Assembly (NCBI GenBank): GCA_937922655.1
Contig: CALAJH010000029.1
Location: 1 to 64,000, forward strand
Reading direction: 5' to 3'
Length of the DNA: 64,000 bases
Origin: an uncultured Bacteroidia bacterium
Lineage (GTDB): Bacteria > Bacteroidota > Bacteroidia > J057 > CALAJH01
Shown here one piece after another: positions 25,843 to 35,800 of this stretch; position 1 is the first letter of the stretch, and every line of letters starts with the position of its first letter. The position numbers and the translations under genes are program-made. The notes under the pieces were generated by a model that made no database searches, had not been told where the DNA came from, and saw nothing but the letters and a program-made list of their open reading frames with translations.

Positions 25843-26355
25843 ATGAAACTTTCCAAAGGTCTTGTGGCATTGGCTCTGGCGATAGCGGCTTTTGCGTTGT
25901 CGGCTCTTGCGCTTTTGTCCTTTTATATCAAATCGGCGCCTGCGCCCGCCGAAACGTCCAAAAAAGTCGAAATCGAAGACGAGGATGAAGACGTGGAATT
26001 GGGCATAGTTATGTCCCACATACAGCGTTACGCGGAAAAACTGTATTTTGCGGGCAAAGCGGGCAACACGCCTTTGGCCGGCTTTTACCTTCACGAACTC
26101 GAGGAAACGGTCGAGGATTTGGAGCAAAAAAAGGTGGTGGACGACGGTATTCCCGTTGGTGAAATGGCGGGTGCGATGCTTAAACCCGTCTTCCAACGTT
26201 TGCGCGCTCTTGACCTCAAAGACCCCGCCGCATTTGAAAAAGAATACCTTGCGCTCGTCGAAACCTGCAACACCTGCCACGTCGCCTCCAAGCACGGTTT
26301 CGTCAAAATCATCGTTCCTCGGTCTCCTACGTATCAAAATCAGTCGTTTGAATAG
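25843..26355 (+). CDS. exported c-type cytochrome with C-terminal heme motif (cytochrome c'-like)
   Basis: 170 residues. N-terminal hydrophobic segment (KGLVALALAIAAFALSALALLSFY) is a signal peptide or anchor, followed by an acidic stretch (EIEDEDEDVELG). The remainder is helical (SHIQRYAEKLYFAG, FYLHELEETVEDLEQ) and ends with CNTCH at residues 142-146, then FVKIIVPRSPTYQNQSFE. A single CXXCH close to the C-terminus of a four-helix protein is the arrangement of class II cytochromes. It follows the GNAT by seven bases in the gldH operon. Confidence 0.75.
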   Translation: MKLSKGLVALALAIAAFALSALALLSFYIKSAPAPAETSKKVEIEDEDEDVELGIVMSHIQRYAEKLYFAGKAGNTPLAGFYLHELEETVEDLEQKKVVDDGIPVGEMAGAMLKPVFQRLRALDLKDPAAFEKEYLALVETCNTCHVASKHGFVKIIVPRSPTYQNQSFE

Positions 26356-26408
26356 CGTTTTTCACAACGCGGCTCTCGCTTTGTGGACGCATGCGTGCAA
26401 AAAAAGCC

Positions 26409-26416
26409 TATTTTTG
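26409..26416 (+). promoter_or_regulatory. -7 promoter element (TATTTTTG) five bases before the XRE-like gene
   Basis: TATTTTTG-TAAAA-ATG (ATG at 26422), the same five-base spacing as cysS and metG. A TTTG 25 bases upstream is a weak -33 candidate. Confidence 0.55.
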
Positions 26417-26421
26417 TAAAA

Positions 26422-27075
26422 ATGGGCAAAAAAATGGGCGAAACGATACACGTGGGCCGTCGGATAAAGGAAAGGGTGGCCCAAATGCCGGAATTGACGG
26501 CCAAAGCATTGGCCTCAAAAATGAATATGCACGAGCAGACGTTGTACGACGTTTACCGCCGCTCGTCCGTGGATACCGACAAACTCTTGATGTTCTCGGA
26601 GATATTGAAAGTTCCGTTGACGTACTTTTTTTCGCCTTACGACGACGGCAAAGACAACAAAACGCCGCCGGTCAAAACCGAAACGTCCGCCGCTTCCACT
26701 TCGGGCGCCTCGTCAATATACGCGTCCGCGTCGCCGCGTTCGGCGTCGTCCGCTGCGCCGGTACGCACGGTTTCGGAACCGGTTTCGTCCGGTGCGTTTG
26801 CACCCGTTCCGCCTTTAAAATCCGAAGAGGCGGCGCTTTTGCGCCAAGAATTGGAAAAATTGACGTTGGCGTTCAACGAGTTTTGCCGAACGGTGGAAAC
26901 AAAAATTTCCGATTTGCAGCGCCAAATGGACGAACTCAAAACCCGTTTCGGGGGCGAAGAAAATCAAACGGACGAAAAATTGCGGGCCGTCCAAGAACAA
27001 CGGATTCGCGAGCTTGAGGCGCTCAACGAGGAACGGTCTTTGCTTCTTCAAGCGCTTTTAAAGCGCCACCTTTAA
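26422..27075 (+). CDS. XRE-like helix-turn-helix protein with coiled-coil C-terminus
   Basis: 217 residues. Residues 10-70 resemble a Cro/C1 HTH (VGRRIKERVAQM, TAKALASKMNMHEQTLYDVYRRSSVDTDKLLMFSEILKVPLTYFF). A Ser/Ala/Pro-rich linker (about 75-135) precedes a coiled coil (about 140-215: LLRQELEKLTLAFNEF, ISDLQRQMDELKTRF, QEQRIRELEALNEERSLLLQALL). Probably a DNA-binding regulator that oligomerises. An alternative ATG lies four codons in. Its 3' end overlaps the convergent gldG end by 18 bases. Confidence 0.75.
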   Translation: MGKKMGETIHVGRRIKERVAQMPELTAKALASKMNMHEQTLYDVYRRSSVDTDKLLMFSEILKVPLTYFFSPYDDGKDNKTPPVKTETSAASTSGASSIYASASPRSASSAAPVRTVSEPVSSGAFAPVPPLKSEEAALLRQELEKLTLAFNEFCRTVETKISDLQRQMDELKTRFGGEENQTDEKLRAVQEQRIRELEALNEERSLLLQALLKRHL

Positions 27076-28779
27076 TCGTCTGTTTTTACGTTCGCGTAAG
27101 AATTTGCGCAACAATCCAAATCCAATCACGACGGCTATCGGCGCCAAAATCACCCATGCCCGGATGACGGCCTCGTTGTCCTTGACTTTTTTGTAATCCA
27201 AGCGTCGAATGACGACGTCTCGGGCGCGAATGTCGTTGAGCGATTCGTCGCCGACGAGGTATTCGACGGCGTTCATGAGCAGGGTTTTGTTGTCGGCGAG
27301 CATGGCGCCTTTGGCGCCGGGCGAATGGTCTTTAACGACGACGTCGCCATCGGAAACGACGACCATTTTGGTCGGCAAAGGGGCGCGGGGAAAAAATTTG
27401 GCCGTCGGGGGATTGGGGGCGAATGCATCGGTCGGGGCCTCGCGTCCCTCGTACGCCGACGCGAACTTACCGCTTAACGCCAAAGCCATGATTTTGCGGC
27501 CCTTGCCTTGATACACCTGCGGCGGTGGGGGATTGGCAATCATTTCCGCGAAGTCGATTACGATTTGTCCGCCCACGGCCCGGCTCAACGGCGAGGAGGA
27601 AAAAACGACTTCTTTGGTAACGCCGGGAGCGGGGACGGTGTCGATGGTGCAGGCGTAACGTAATATTACGTCGTCCAAGTTGCGGGTGATGGCGTGTTTG
27701 CCGAAAAACGACACCCGCGGATAAAACACCCACTTGAACTTTTGCATCACGGGTCGGTTTTCGTGCATAAACGTAACGTCGATAAGACCGGCAAAGTCGT
27801 CTTGGACGAGGTCGGTGTTGATTTTGAAGCCGTATTTGAGAAAAAGCTCGTTGAGGTTGACGTCTCTTGGACGGGACATGGTGGCGGCGTTGGGAGTACG
27901 GAAGTCGTTTTCATCTACACGGACCATGTCCATGAGCCAAAGCACCCTTCCGCCGCGCATGATGAATTGGTCGAGTTCGTACTTTTCACGGGCGGTGAAA
28001 AGGGTGTCGGGTTGGGCGACGATAAGCACGTCTATACCGTCCTCTTTAATGAGTCGTTTGAGCGAATCGGGTAAAAAGTGCTTGGAATTTCTGAGGGCCG
28101 AACCGTCGCGCACCGAAATTTCCGTGACTTCGTAAAATTTTTGGAGTTCGTTGACGAAGTCGGTCATGTAGTTAAGCGGCCATTCTTTGTGTCCGGTCAA
28201 AAAAGCGACGATGCGGCGTTGTTTTCGGAAAAGACGACGCATTTGGGCCACGAGTTTATATTCGATTTCGGCCTCGGCCTTGGCGTAGTCGCAAAAAACG
28301 CCGTTGGGAAAGAATTCGCAGTCGGATTTGAAGAGGTCGACGACTTCTTCTTTGCCGTCGTAATGAATGACGGCGGCGGGAAAAACGACTTTTTTCGACA
28401 CTTCGCCCTTGCCCTTGATGGTCAGGGGTACGGGTTCGACGCCTTTTTCGCGCAGTTCGTTTTGGAGCGCGCCGTTGTCGGAGGGGTCGATGAAACGGTA
28501 TTGGAGGTTGGCGCCGGCGCGGGCCTTCATTTCGACCAAAAAAGTAAGCACGGCGTCGCGGTAACGTTTGACCGCCGGCGGAAGGTCTCCTTCCAGATAC
28601 ACTTTGACGGTCATGATGCGGTCGAGGGTGTCGGCCGTGCGTTTGGAAACGTCGGAAAGGGTGTAGCGTCGGTCTTGGGTGAGGTCCCAACGAAAAAAAT
28701 AATCGTAAGCCAAAAGATTGGTTACAAAAAGCAAGGCCCCGACGATAAAGGCTTGGGTGAGCAGAGGGGATTTTTTCAT
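27058..28779 (-). CDS. gldG: gliding motility-associated ABC transporter substrate-binding protein GldG
   Basis: 573 residues. One N-terminal membrane segment (LLTQAFIVGALLFVTNLLAYDYFF), then the GldG/ABC-2-associated extracytoplasmic domain: RWDLTQDRRYTLSDVSKRTADTLD, VKVYLEGDLPP, VEMKARAG, a DUF4350-like GATase-type core (FLTGHKEWPL, IDVLIVAQPDTLFTAREKYELDQFIMRGGRVLWLMD) and a C-terminal membrane segment (RAWVILAPIAVVIGFGLLRKF). Works with GldF and the ATPase GldA, which is not in this window. Its start overlaps the gldF stop by four bases. Confidence 0.93.
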   Translation of the reverse strand: MKKSPLLTQAFIVGALLFVTNLLAYDYFFRWDLTQDRRYTLSDVSKRTADTLDRIMTVKVYLEGDLPPAVKRYRDAVLTFLVEMKARAGANLQYRFIDPSDNGALQNELREKGVEPVPLTIKGKGEVSKKVVFPAAVIHYDGKEEVVDLFKSDCEFFPNGVFCDYAKAEAEIEYKLVAQMRRLFRKQRRIVAFLTGHKEWPLNYMTDFVNELQKFYEVTEISVRDGSALRNSKHFLPDSLKRLIKEDGIDVLIVAQPDTLFTAREKYELDQFIMRGGRVLWLMDMVRVDENDFRTPNAATMSRPRDVNLNELFLKYGFKINTDLVQDDFAGLIDVTFMHENRPVMQKFKWVFYPRVSFFGKHAITRNLDDVILRYACTIDTVPAPGVTKEVVFSSSPLSRAVGGQIVIDFAEMIANPPPPQVYQGKGRKIMALALSGKFASAYEGREAPTDAFAPNPPTAKFFPRAPLPTKMVVVSDGDVVVKDHSPGAKGAMLADNKTLLMNAVEYLVGDESLNDIRARDVVIRRLDYKKVKDNEAVIRAWVILAPIAVVIGFGLLRKFLRERKNRRLKVAL

Positions 28780-29507
28780 CGGCGGCGTTCGAGCATGGCT
28801 TGGGTTAAAAGCAGAAAAAAGGCGATGAGCGATAAAAAATAGAGGACGTCGCGCGAATCCACCACGCCCCGACTAATGCTTCGGTAATGTTCCTGTAAGC
28901 CAAGAAGCAGGATGAAGTGGTTGTAGTCGGCGAAAAACGGTAGTTCGGCCAAGAGGTCGAAGGCGGCGTAGACGAAAAAACAAAGAAAGGCCGCAAGGAT
29001 GAAGGCCACGATTTGGTTGTCGGTGAGCGAGGAGCAGAAGAGGCCGATGGCGGCGAAGACCGCGCCCACCCCTAAAAGACCTAAATAGGCGCCGCCGATG
29101 CCGCCAAGGTCGATGCTTCCGACGGGGTCGGCCAGCCCATAAATGGCTCCGATATAAACGAGCGTCGGCAAGATGGAAAAGAATATCAACGCAACGGCGG
29201 CCAAATATTTGCCCAAAACGAGCCGCCGGTCGTCGAGCGGTTTGGTGGCCAAGAGTTCGTACGTGCCGGTTTTGAATTCTTCGGCAAAGGCACGCATGGT
29301 GATGGCGGGCGCCAAAAACAAAAACAGCCACGGCGCCATGGCGAAAAGCACGTCCGCCTGTGCCGCGCCCGTTTCCAGTATGTTGTCGGGGAATATCCAA
29401 AAAAACAGCCCGTTGCCCGCCAAAAAGACGGCCACGACGATATAGGCTATAAGCGAGTTGAAAAACGCCGAAACCTCTTTATGAAATATCCAATAAACGA
29501 CGGCCAT
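28776..29507 (-). CDS. gldF: gliding motility-associated ABC transporter permease GldF
   Basis: 243 residues with six hydrophobic segments, ABC-2 permease type. Motifs: YWIFHKEVSAFFNSLIAYIV at the start and the conserved cytoplasmic loop MRAFAEEFKTGTYELLATKPLDDRRLVLGKYLAA. First gene of a gldF-gldG operon with ATGA overlap. Located in inner membrane. Confidence 0.93.
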   Translation of the reverse strand: MAVVYWIFHKEVSAFFNSLIAYIVVAVFLAGNGLFFWIFPDNILETGAAQADVLFAMAPWLFLFLAPAITMRAFAEEFKTGTYELLATKPLDDRRLVLGKYLAAVALIFFSILPTLVYIGAIYGLADPVGSIDLGGIGGAYLGLLGVGAVFAAIGLFCSSLTDNQIVAFILAAFLCFFVYAAFDLLAELPFFADYNHFILLLGLQEHYRSISRGVVDSRDVLYFLSLIAFFLLLTQAMLERRR

Positions 29508-29884
29508 AGCGTTTAGGCTTCGGACCCGCGGCCCGATTGCACGGCAAAATTACGCCAAATTATTTTATCTATGGCGGAAAACGCACGGGGGAATTTGTCG
29601 GCCAATGAACGACAATCCTATGTTGCGAAGGCTCACGGGCCACGATCGAAATTTTTTTTCCCACCGATGAAAAATTTTGGGTTTATGTTTTGGTTGCGGA
29701 TAATCTATTTGCTTATTTTGCACCGGGATTACGATGGGGTAGGCAACGCTATGCTTATCACGTGGAAAATCTCATAAAATTTATCAAGCAGCGTAACATT
29801 ATTCACCGGACAACTCCAAACTACTAGATTAGCCGTCCGGCCGGTCAGAGAAAAATTGGTTTTGAACGCCTCTTAACATATAGG
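29508..29884. other. 377-base divergent intergenic region between gldF and the SprB-like gene
   Basis: Holds the gldF -7 element at 29545-29552. An open frame of 68 codons at 29571-29777 has no recognisable domain and atypical composition, so I do not call it. Several AT-rich stretches (for example around 29700-29715) could carry the promoter of the giant gene, but no exact TAnnTTTG is found close to its start. No RNA gene recognised. Confidence 0.5.
29545..29552 (-). promoter_or_regulatory. -7 promoter element (TAATTTTG) for gldFG
   Basis: Minus-strand TAATTTTG followed by CC, 37 bases before the gldF ATG at 29507. Confidence 0.45.
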
Positions 29885-32800
29885 ATGTTTAGATTTGGTT
29901 TTACAAAAAGCAGGATGCCGAACAAAGGCTTTCGAGCGCTCTTCTTGTTATGCGCGATGTTTTTACTCGCGCGAACGGGTTGGAGCCAGTGCGACGTAAC
30001 GGCGAACAACTTGAACGTCGAAACCGAACCCCTTGTCGTCAATGGGTGTACGGGTGCGACGTCGGGGGGACGTATTGACGTTTCCGCACAAATTTCAGGC
30101 GGATTGCCGCCGTTTTATTTCGTGCTTTCGGGTGGCGGTTTGACCGAACCGCTTAGCACCGAGGCCCTCACGCCCAACACTTTTGGGGTGGTTGCGGCTT
30201 CGTTTACGGGCTTGTCCGCCGGAACGTACACCATCCAGGTGCGCGGAAGCGACATTAGCTGCCCGCCTCAGTTGGTGAGCAACAACATCGCACTGAGTTC
30301 TTCGACTATCCCGCCGGCCAATATCGTTTTGGCTTACCCGGTGGTGCGCGGGTTGTCTTGCGGTCTGACGGGGCAAAGCGGCTACCTTATCAACGACGGC
30401 GCTTTGACCTTCCAATCCGACCCTATCGGCGGTGCGTTTCCCTACCGTTATTATTGGTATTACGACGTCAATCCGGGCAACCCGCTTCCGGGGACGCCTG
30501 TCGCCGAAGGCGTACTGACTTCGGGTTCGCCGTTCGCGCTCAATCTTTCAAATCTGCGTCCGGGATATTACCAACTTATTCTCCGCGACGCCAACGATTG
30601 CGAGTTTAGCGCCGTCTATCAAATCGACGCACCCGCCGCTTTGGCCTCCAACGTTACGTCTTTCGCCTCGAATTGCGTCGGTCAAACGGGCGGCGTTTCC
30701 GTCGTTGTTACGGGCGGTCTTTCCACGGGCAAATTCTTGCGTCTTTCCAACGGCGAAACCTATTTTGTCGGTAACGCCAACGCCAACAACGAATTTGTTT
30801 TCAACGTTCAAGGATTGCTTGCGGGCGTGTATTCCTACACCGTTAACGAAAGCGTGAACGACGGTTGCGTCGTCAACGGAACGTTTAGCGTTTTGGAGCC
30901 TTCGGGATTAACCGCTTCGGCTTCCGTCAGCCGCGCGACTTGCAACGGCGGCGCCGACGGCGCCATAGACCTTTCGGTTGCGGGCGGTACTCCCTTTGCG
31001 CCCCTTCCCGGCGGTTTGCCCTACTATAACTACGATTGGCTCGACCTGCCGGGTACCAACAATCCCCAAGACCGCTCGGGTTTGAGCGCCGGCATTTATT
31101 CCGTTGTTATTTCCGACGCCAACGGTTGTGAAATTACTCGCACCTTCGAGGTTGGCCAAGCGTCCGCCATCGTTTCGACGTTTTCGACCGACCCCGCCGT
31201 TTGCTTTAACGCCGCCTCGGGACGCGCGTATATCGAAGTTTCGGGGGGTACGCCGCCGTATCGTTTGCAGTGGTCGAACGGCACGGTTAACAACCGAAAC
31301 GCCAACGCTTCGGGGGTCGCCCACGACACGCTTTTCAATCTTGTGGGGGGCGACTATTCCGTTACCGTGACCGACGCCGCGGGCTGTACGCACGTACGTT
31401 CGTTCGCTGTCGGCCAAATCGCCGAATCGTTTACGATATCGGAAGTGGTAACCACCGACGTTTACTGCACCGCCGACCAAGCGGTGGGAGGCGCCGAACG
31501 CAACGGTACCATTACCGTATATACGCAAGGTCCGTCGCAAACGTATACTTATTTTGCTTCCAACGGCTCGCAACAATTTACGATTGTGGCCGACAATCCG
31601 GGGGTTTTCATCGGACTTCCCGTGGGTAATTATACGGTATGGGCGCGCGACATATACGGCTGCGTGGCTTCTTATCCTTTTGTGGTGCGCATCGGGGTTC
31701 CGACGCCTTTGGAAATCCAAAACATCGCCCGCACCAACGTTTCTTGCTTTGGTCAAAACGACGGTCGTGCATCGGTTTCCGTGATTGGCGGCACGCCTTT
31801 TGCCTCCGGCGCCCCTTATCGCTACGAATGGTCGAGCCTTTACGACCCGTTTTATCAAGACTTTGGCGCAAGCGTTTCCGGCTTGGCTCCGGGGCTCTAC
31901 CGTGTAACCGTTTATGATTCTTATGGTTGTTTCACCGTTAGCTCGTATTTTGAGGTCGGCCAGCCCTCCGCTCCCCTGAGCCTTTCGTTGCAAGTGACGG
32001 ATTTGGTATGTTCGGAAAACAACGACGGCCGTATCCGCGCCGTTGTCGCAGGCGGTACCCAACCCTACACTTATTACTGGGCCAGCTCGGGCGCTCCTTT
32101 CTTGGATTTGTCCGAAAACAGCCCGGAAATAACCAACCTCCCTCCCGGCAATTACAGCGTCGTTGTCGTAGACGCCAACGACTGTTTTGTTACCGCCGCG
32201 GCTTCGATTTCCAACCCGATTTCGTTTTCCGCCTCGGTCGTCGATGTGGTGCAAACCACGGTTTGCGATTTGCCCCCGTTCGTCGACCCCTTGACGGGTG
32301 AAACGATTTATCCGCGCGGCAACGGCTCGATTACCGTTCAATTAAACAACGCCGCCAATCCCCCTTATACTTTTGAGATTATACCGACGCCTTACGGATT
32401 TTCGCAATCGTTCGTGCAAAATCTCGGCGGCAATCAATATCGCATTAATTACCTTGCGTCGGGACAATATCAAATCCGCGTTCGCGACAACTTGGGTTGT
32501 TTGGGTACGACGGTCAATGCCCTTGTGGCGACGGTGCCTTCGCCCAACGGCATTGCCGGTTTGGTGGGCGGAAACAACGTTTCCGTTTCCTGCCCCGGCG
32601 GCAGCGACGGTTCGCAATCCTACCTCGTTCCCATTGGAGGCAATCCCAATTCTTTGTACTCTTACTTCCTCAACAACAACCTGATTTACAACACCATTCC
32701 CGCAGGCCCCGTATCGTTTGACAACCTCACGGCCGGCACCTATTTCCTGCGCGTATTGGAATCGACGACGGGTTGCGATTTCAACACTTCTTTTGTCATT

Positions 32801-35800
32801 GGTCAGCCCGAAGTCATCACCGCCACGGCCACCATCGATACCGCTTTCTGTTTCCCGTCGTTGAACGGCGGCGACGTTACGGGAGGGATTGCTTTGAACG
32901 TTTCCGGCGGCACGGCCCCCTATTCTTATTTGTGGTCCAACGGCGCGACGACGCAAGACTTGGTTAACGTACCCGCCGGATTGTATTCGGTGCAAATCCG
33001 CGACGCCAAAAACTGTACCTCCGAATTTTCGTTTACCATTCACCAAGTGCCGGCGCTTCAAGTAACCAACGCCCTTGTGTCGGGCATCACTTGCAACGGT
33101 TTCAACAACGCGTCGATAACCATTAACGCCGAAGGCGGCACGCGCAACGCTCTTGGTCAGTATACTTATATCCTGCGTCGTTTTGATGCGCAAGGCAACG
33201 AAATTTTCCCGCAACTTATCCAAGCCAACTCCAACGTCTTTTCCGGCTTGAGCGCCGCGACCTATCGTATTTCGCTTATCGACGACAAAGGTTGCACCTA
33301 CGATTATCCCACCGACGTCAATATCGAAGAACCTGCTCCTCTGCAAATCACGGCAACGACGGTGTTCAATCCTACGCAATGCAACACGGCCAACGGACGC
33401 ATTCGCGTGGACGTCAATCCCGCATTGCCCGGGCCCTACAATTTCTATTTGCACCGAGTCATCAACGGTCAAGTGGAAACGGCCGTTTACGTGGCATCCG
33501 GTCAAAGCGTAAATCCGACCTTTTTCTTTGAAAACGTCGAAGGACAAGACAATCTTTTCGGCAGCGTGCAATTGCCCAACTACGTTGTTCGCGTTACCAG
33601 AGGTTCCGACGCCTGTGTAACGTTGAGCGGACTTTTGACCGTCAGCCAACCCGAGCGTCCTTTGATTAACAGCGCCGCAATTCAAGCAAGCGTGCAAAAC
33701 GTTACCTGCGCGACCGTTGCGAACGGTTCGATGTCCGCCGCCGGCGCGGTGCAAACTACCGCATCCGCCGCCAACTTGCAATATTCGTGGTTCCGCTTGC
33801 TTTCCAACGACGAACTTCCCGAAGGTACGGCCTATCGACTGGGGGTTACGGCTTCGAATTTGCCCGGCGGTCGGTATCGTTTGATTGTAACGAACTTGGC
33901 GACGGGTTGCCGTTCGATTTCCGAGCCGATTCAAGTGGTTGAACCCTTGCCGTTGCAAGCCTCTTTTGAACAAGTTACCAACCCTTCCTGCAACCAAAAC
34001 ACCGGCGCCATTACGGTGCGTGGTATTGGCGGCAATCCTCCTTACAACTTCGTTTGGTCGACTACGGCGCAAACCGCCGGCGCTTTGACCTCGTCGCTTT
34101 CCAACCTTGGTCCGGGCATCTACGGTGTGACCATTACCGACGCTTTGGGCTGTTCCACTACCGGGCAAATTCAGTTGGTTCAACCGCCGCTTTTCGGCAC
34201 GTTTGTTTCCGTTGATACCGTTACGTGTATCGGCACGCCTACCGGCGGCATCAACCTAACCGTTTCCAACGGCGATGGTCCGTTCAACGTCGTGTTTAGC
34301 GAAGTGGCTGAAAACGGCTCGCTCGTTGTAATAAGCGAACAAACCTTTGGGGCCATCAACGGCGGGATGCAAACCTCTTACACCGGCCTTGAAACGGGGA
34401 CTTATCAATTGACCGTTACCGACGTCGGCCGCAGATGTACCGAGTTTGTTCCGGTCATCGTTCCGACGCGCGATTCTTTGCGTGCCGTATTCTTTTCCGG
34501 TGGACAAACGGGCACGACTTTCGCCGTCAATTGCCAAACCGGTCTTAGCGCCGCGATATCTACTTTGGTTACGGGTGGCAAAGCTCCGTACAACGTCCAG
34601 TGGATTAGCAACAGCGGTCAAGCGATTGTCGGCACGACCTTGCCCGGCGGTCAAGCTCCGGGCAACTGGACGTTCGTCATCCGCGACGCCAACAACTGTA
34701 CCCGTGCCTACAACGTTCAGCTCGTCAATATTCCGCTCTTGACGACGGCTACGGGAGCGAACGTACAATGTACGGGCGACAACAACGGACGCATCGACAT
34801 TTCTTCGACGGGCTTCAACGGTTCGGTTACTTACCAAATTACGGGCAACAACGGTTTCAGCAACACCTTGATTACTCAAACGGGAACGGCGGTACAAACG
34901 GGCTTGGCGCCGGGCGTGTATACCGTACGAGCCTCCGACCAAGCCGGTTGCCAAGGCAACCCTGTAACGGTAACGATTTTGCAAGCCAACACTTTATTGA
35001 CCGTTGGCGCAACGGGTACCAACCCGCCCTGTCGCAACGAGGCTACGGGTTCGGCTACCGCCGTGGTAACGGGTGGACAAGCTCCGTACAGTTTCTTGTG
35101 GGCCGCCACCCCGGGCAATCCCGCCAACGGCGCCACCACACCCTCGGTGCAAGGACTTGCCGCAGGTTCGTATTCCGTTACCGTTATCGATGCCAACGGC
35201 TGCCAACGCACCGCCACCATTCTTATCGAACAACCTGCCACCGTACTTACCGTTACGGCGCAAGTTACCGACGCGATTTGCGAAGGCCCCAACGGCGCCA
35301 TTAACTTGACCGTTACCGGCGGCGCCGAACCTTACGTCTACAACTGGTCCAACGGTTCGACCCAGCAAGACATATTCAATTTGTTGCCCGGTGTTTATAC
35401 CGGTACCGTTACCGACGCCAATGGCTGTACCCGCATCGCGGAATTAACCGTGGGCGGCGTTCCGAATCCGGCTATCGATGCGGCGATTAGCCAACCTTCC
35501 TGCTTTGGTTCCAACAATGGAACGATTGCCGTAAACATAACCGGCGGTACGGCTCCGTTTGCTTATCAATGGAGTACGGGTCAAACGGGAGCGACGGCGA
35601 CGGGATTGTTTGCCGGCGTGTACGAAGTCACGGTAACGGACGCGAACGGATGTACCTCTTCGCGTACGTTCGAACTCGGCCAACCCGAACCTATTGGCAT
35701 CGTTTCCTTAGACCTTACTCCTTCCGCTTGTCAAGAACCGACGGGCGCCATTCAAATCGAAGTTGAAGGCGGTACGCCTCCCTATACCTACAATTGGACG

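Noticed and set aside
29571-29777. 68-codon open frame between gldF and the SprB-like gene
   Set aside because: No family resemblance, no promoter spacing and no ribosome binding site; chance length is likely in this AT-rich gap.
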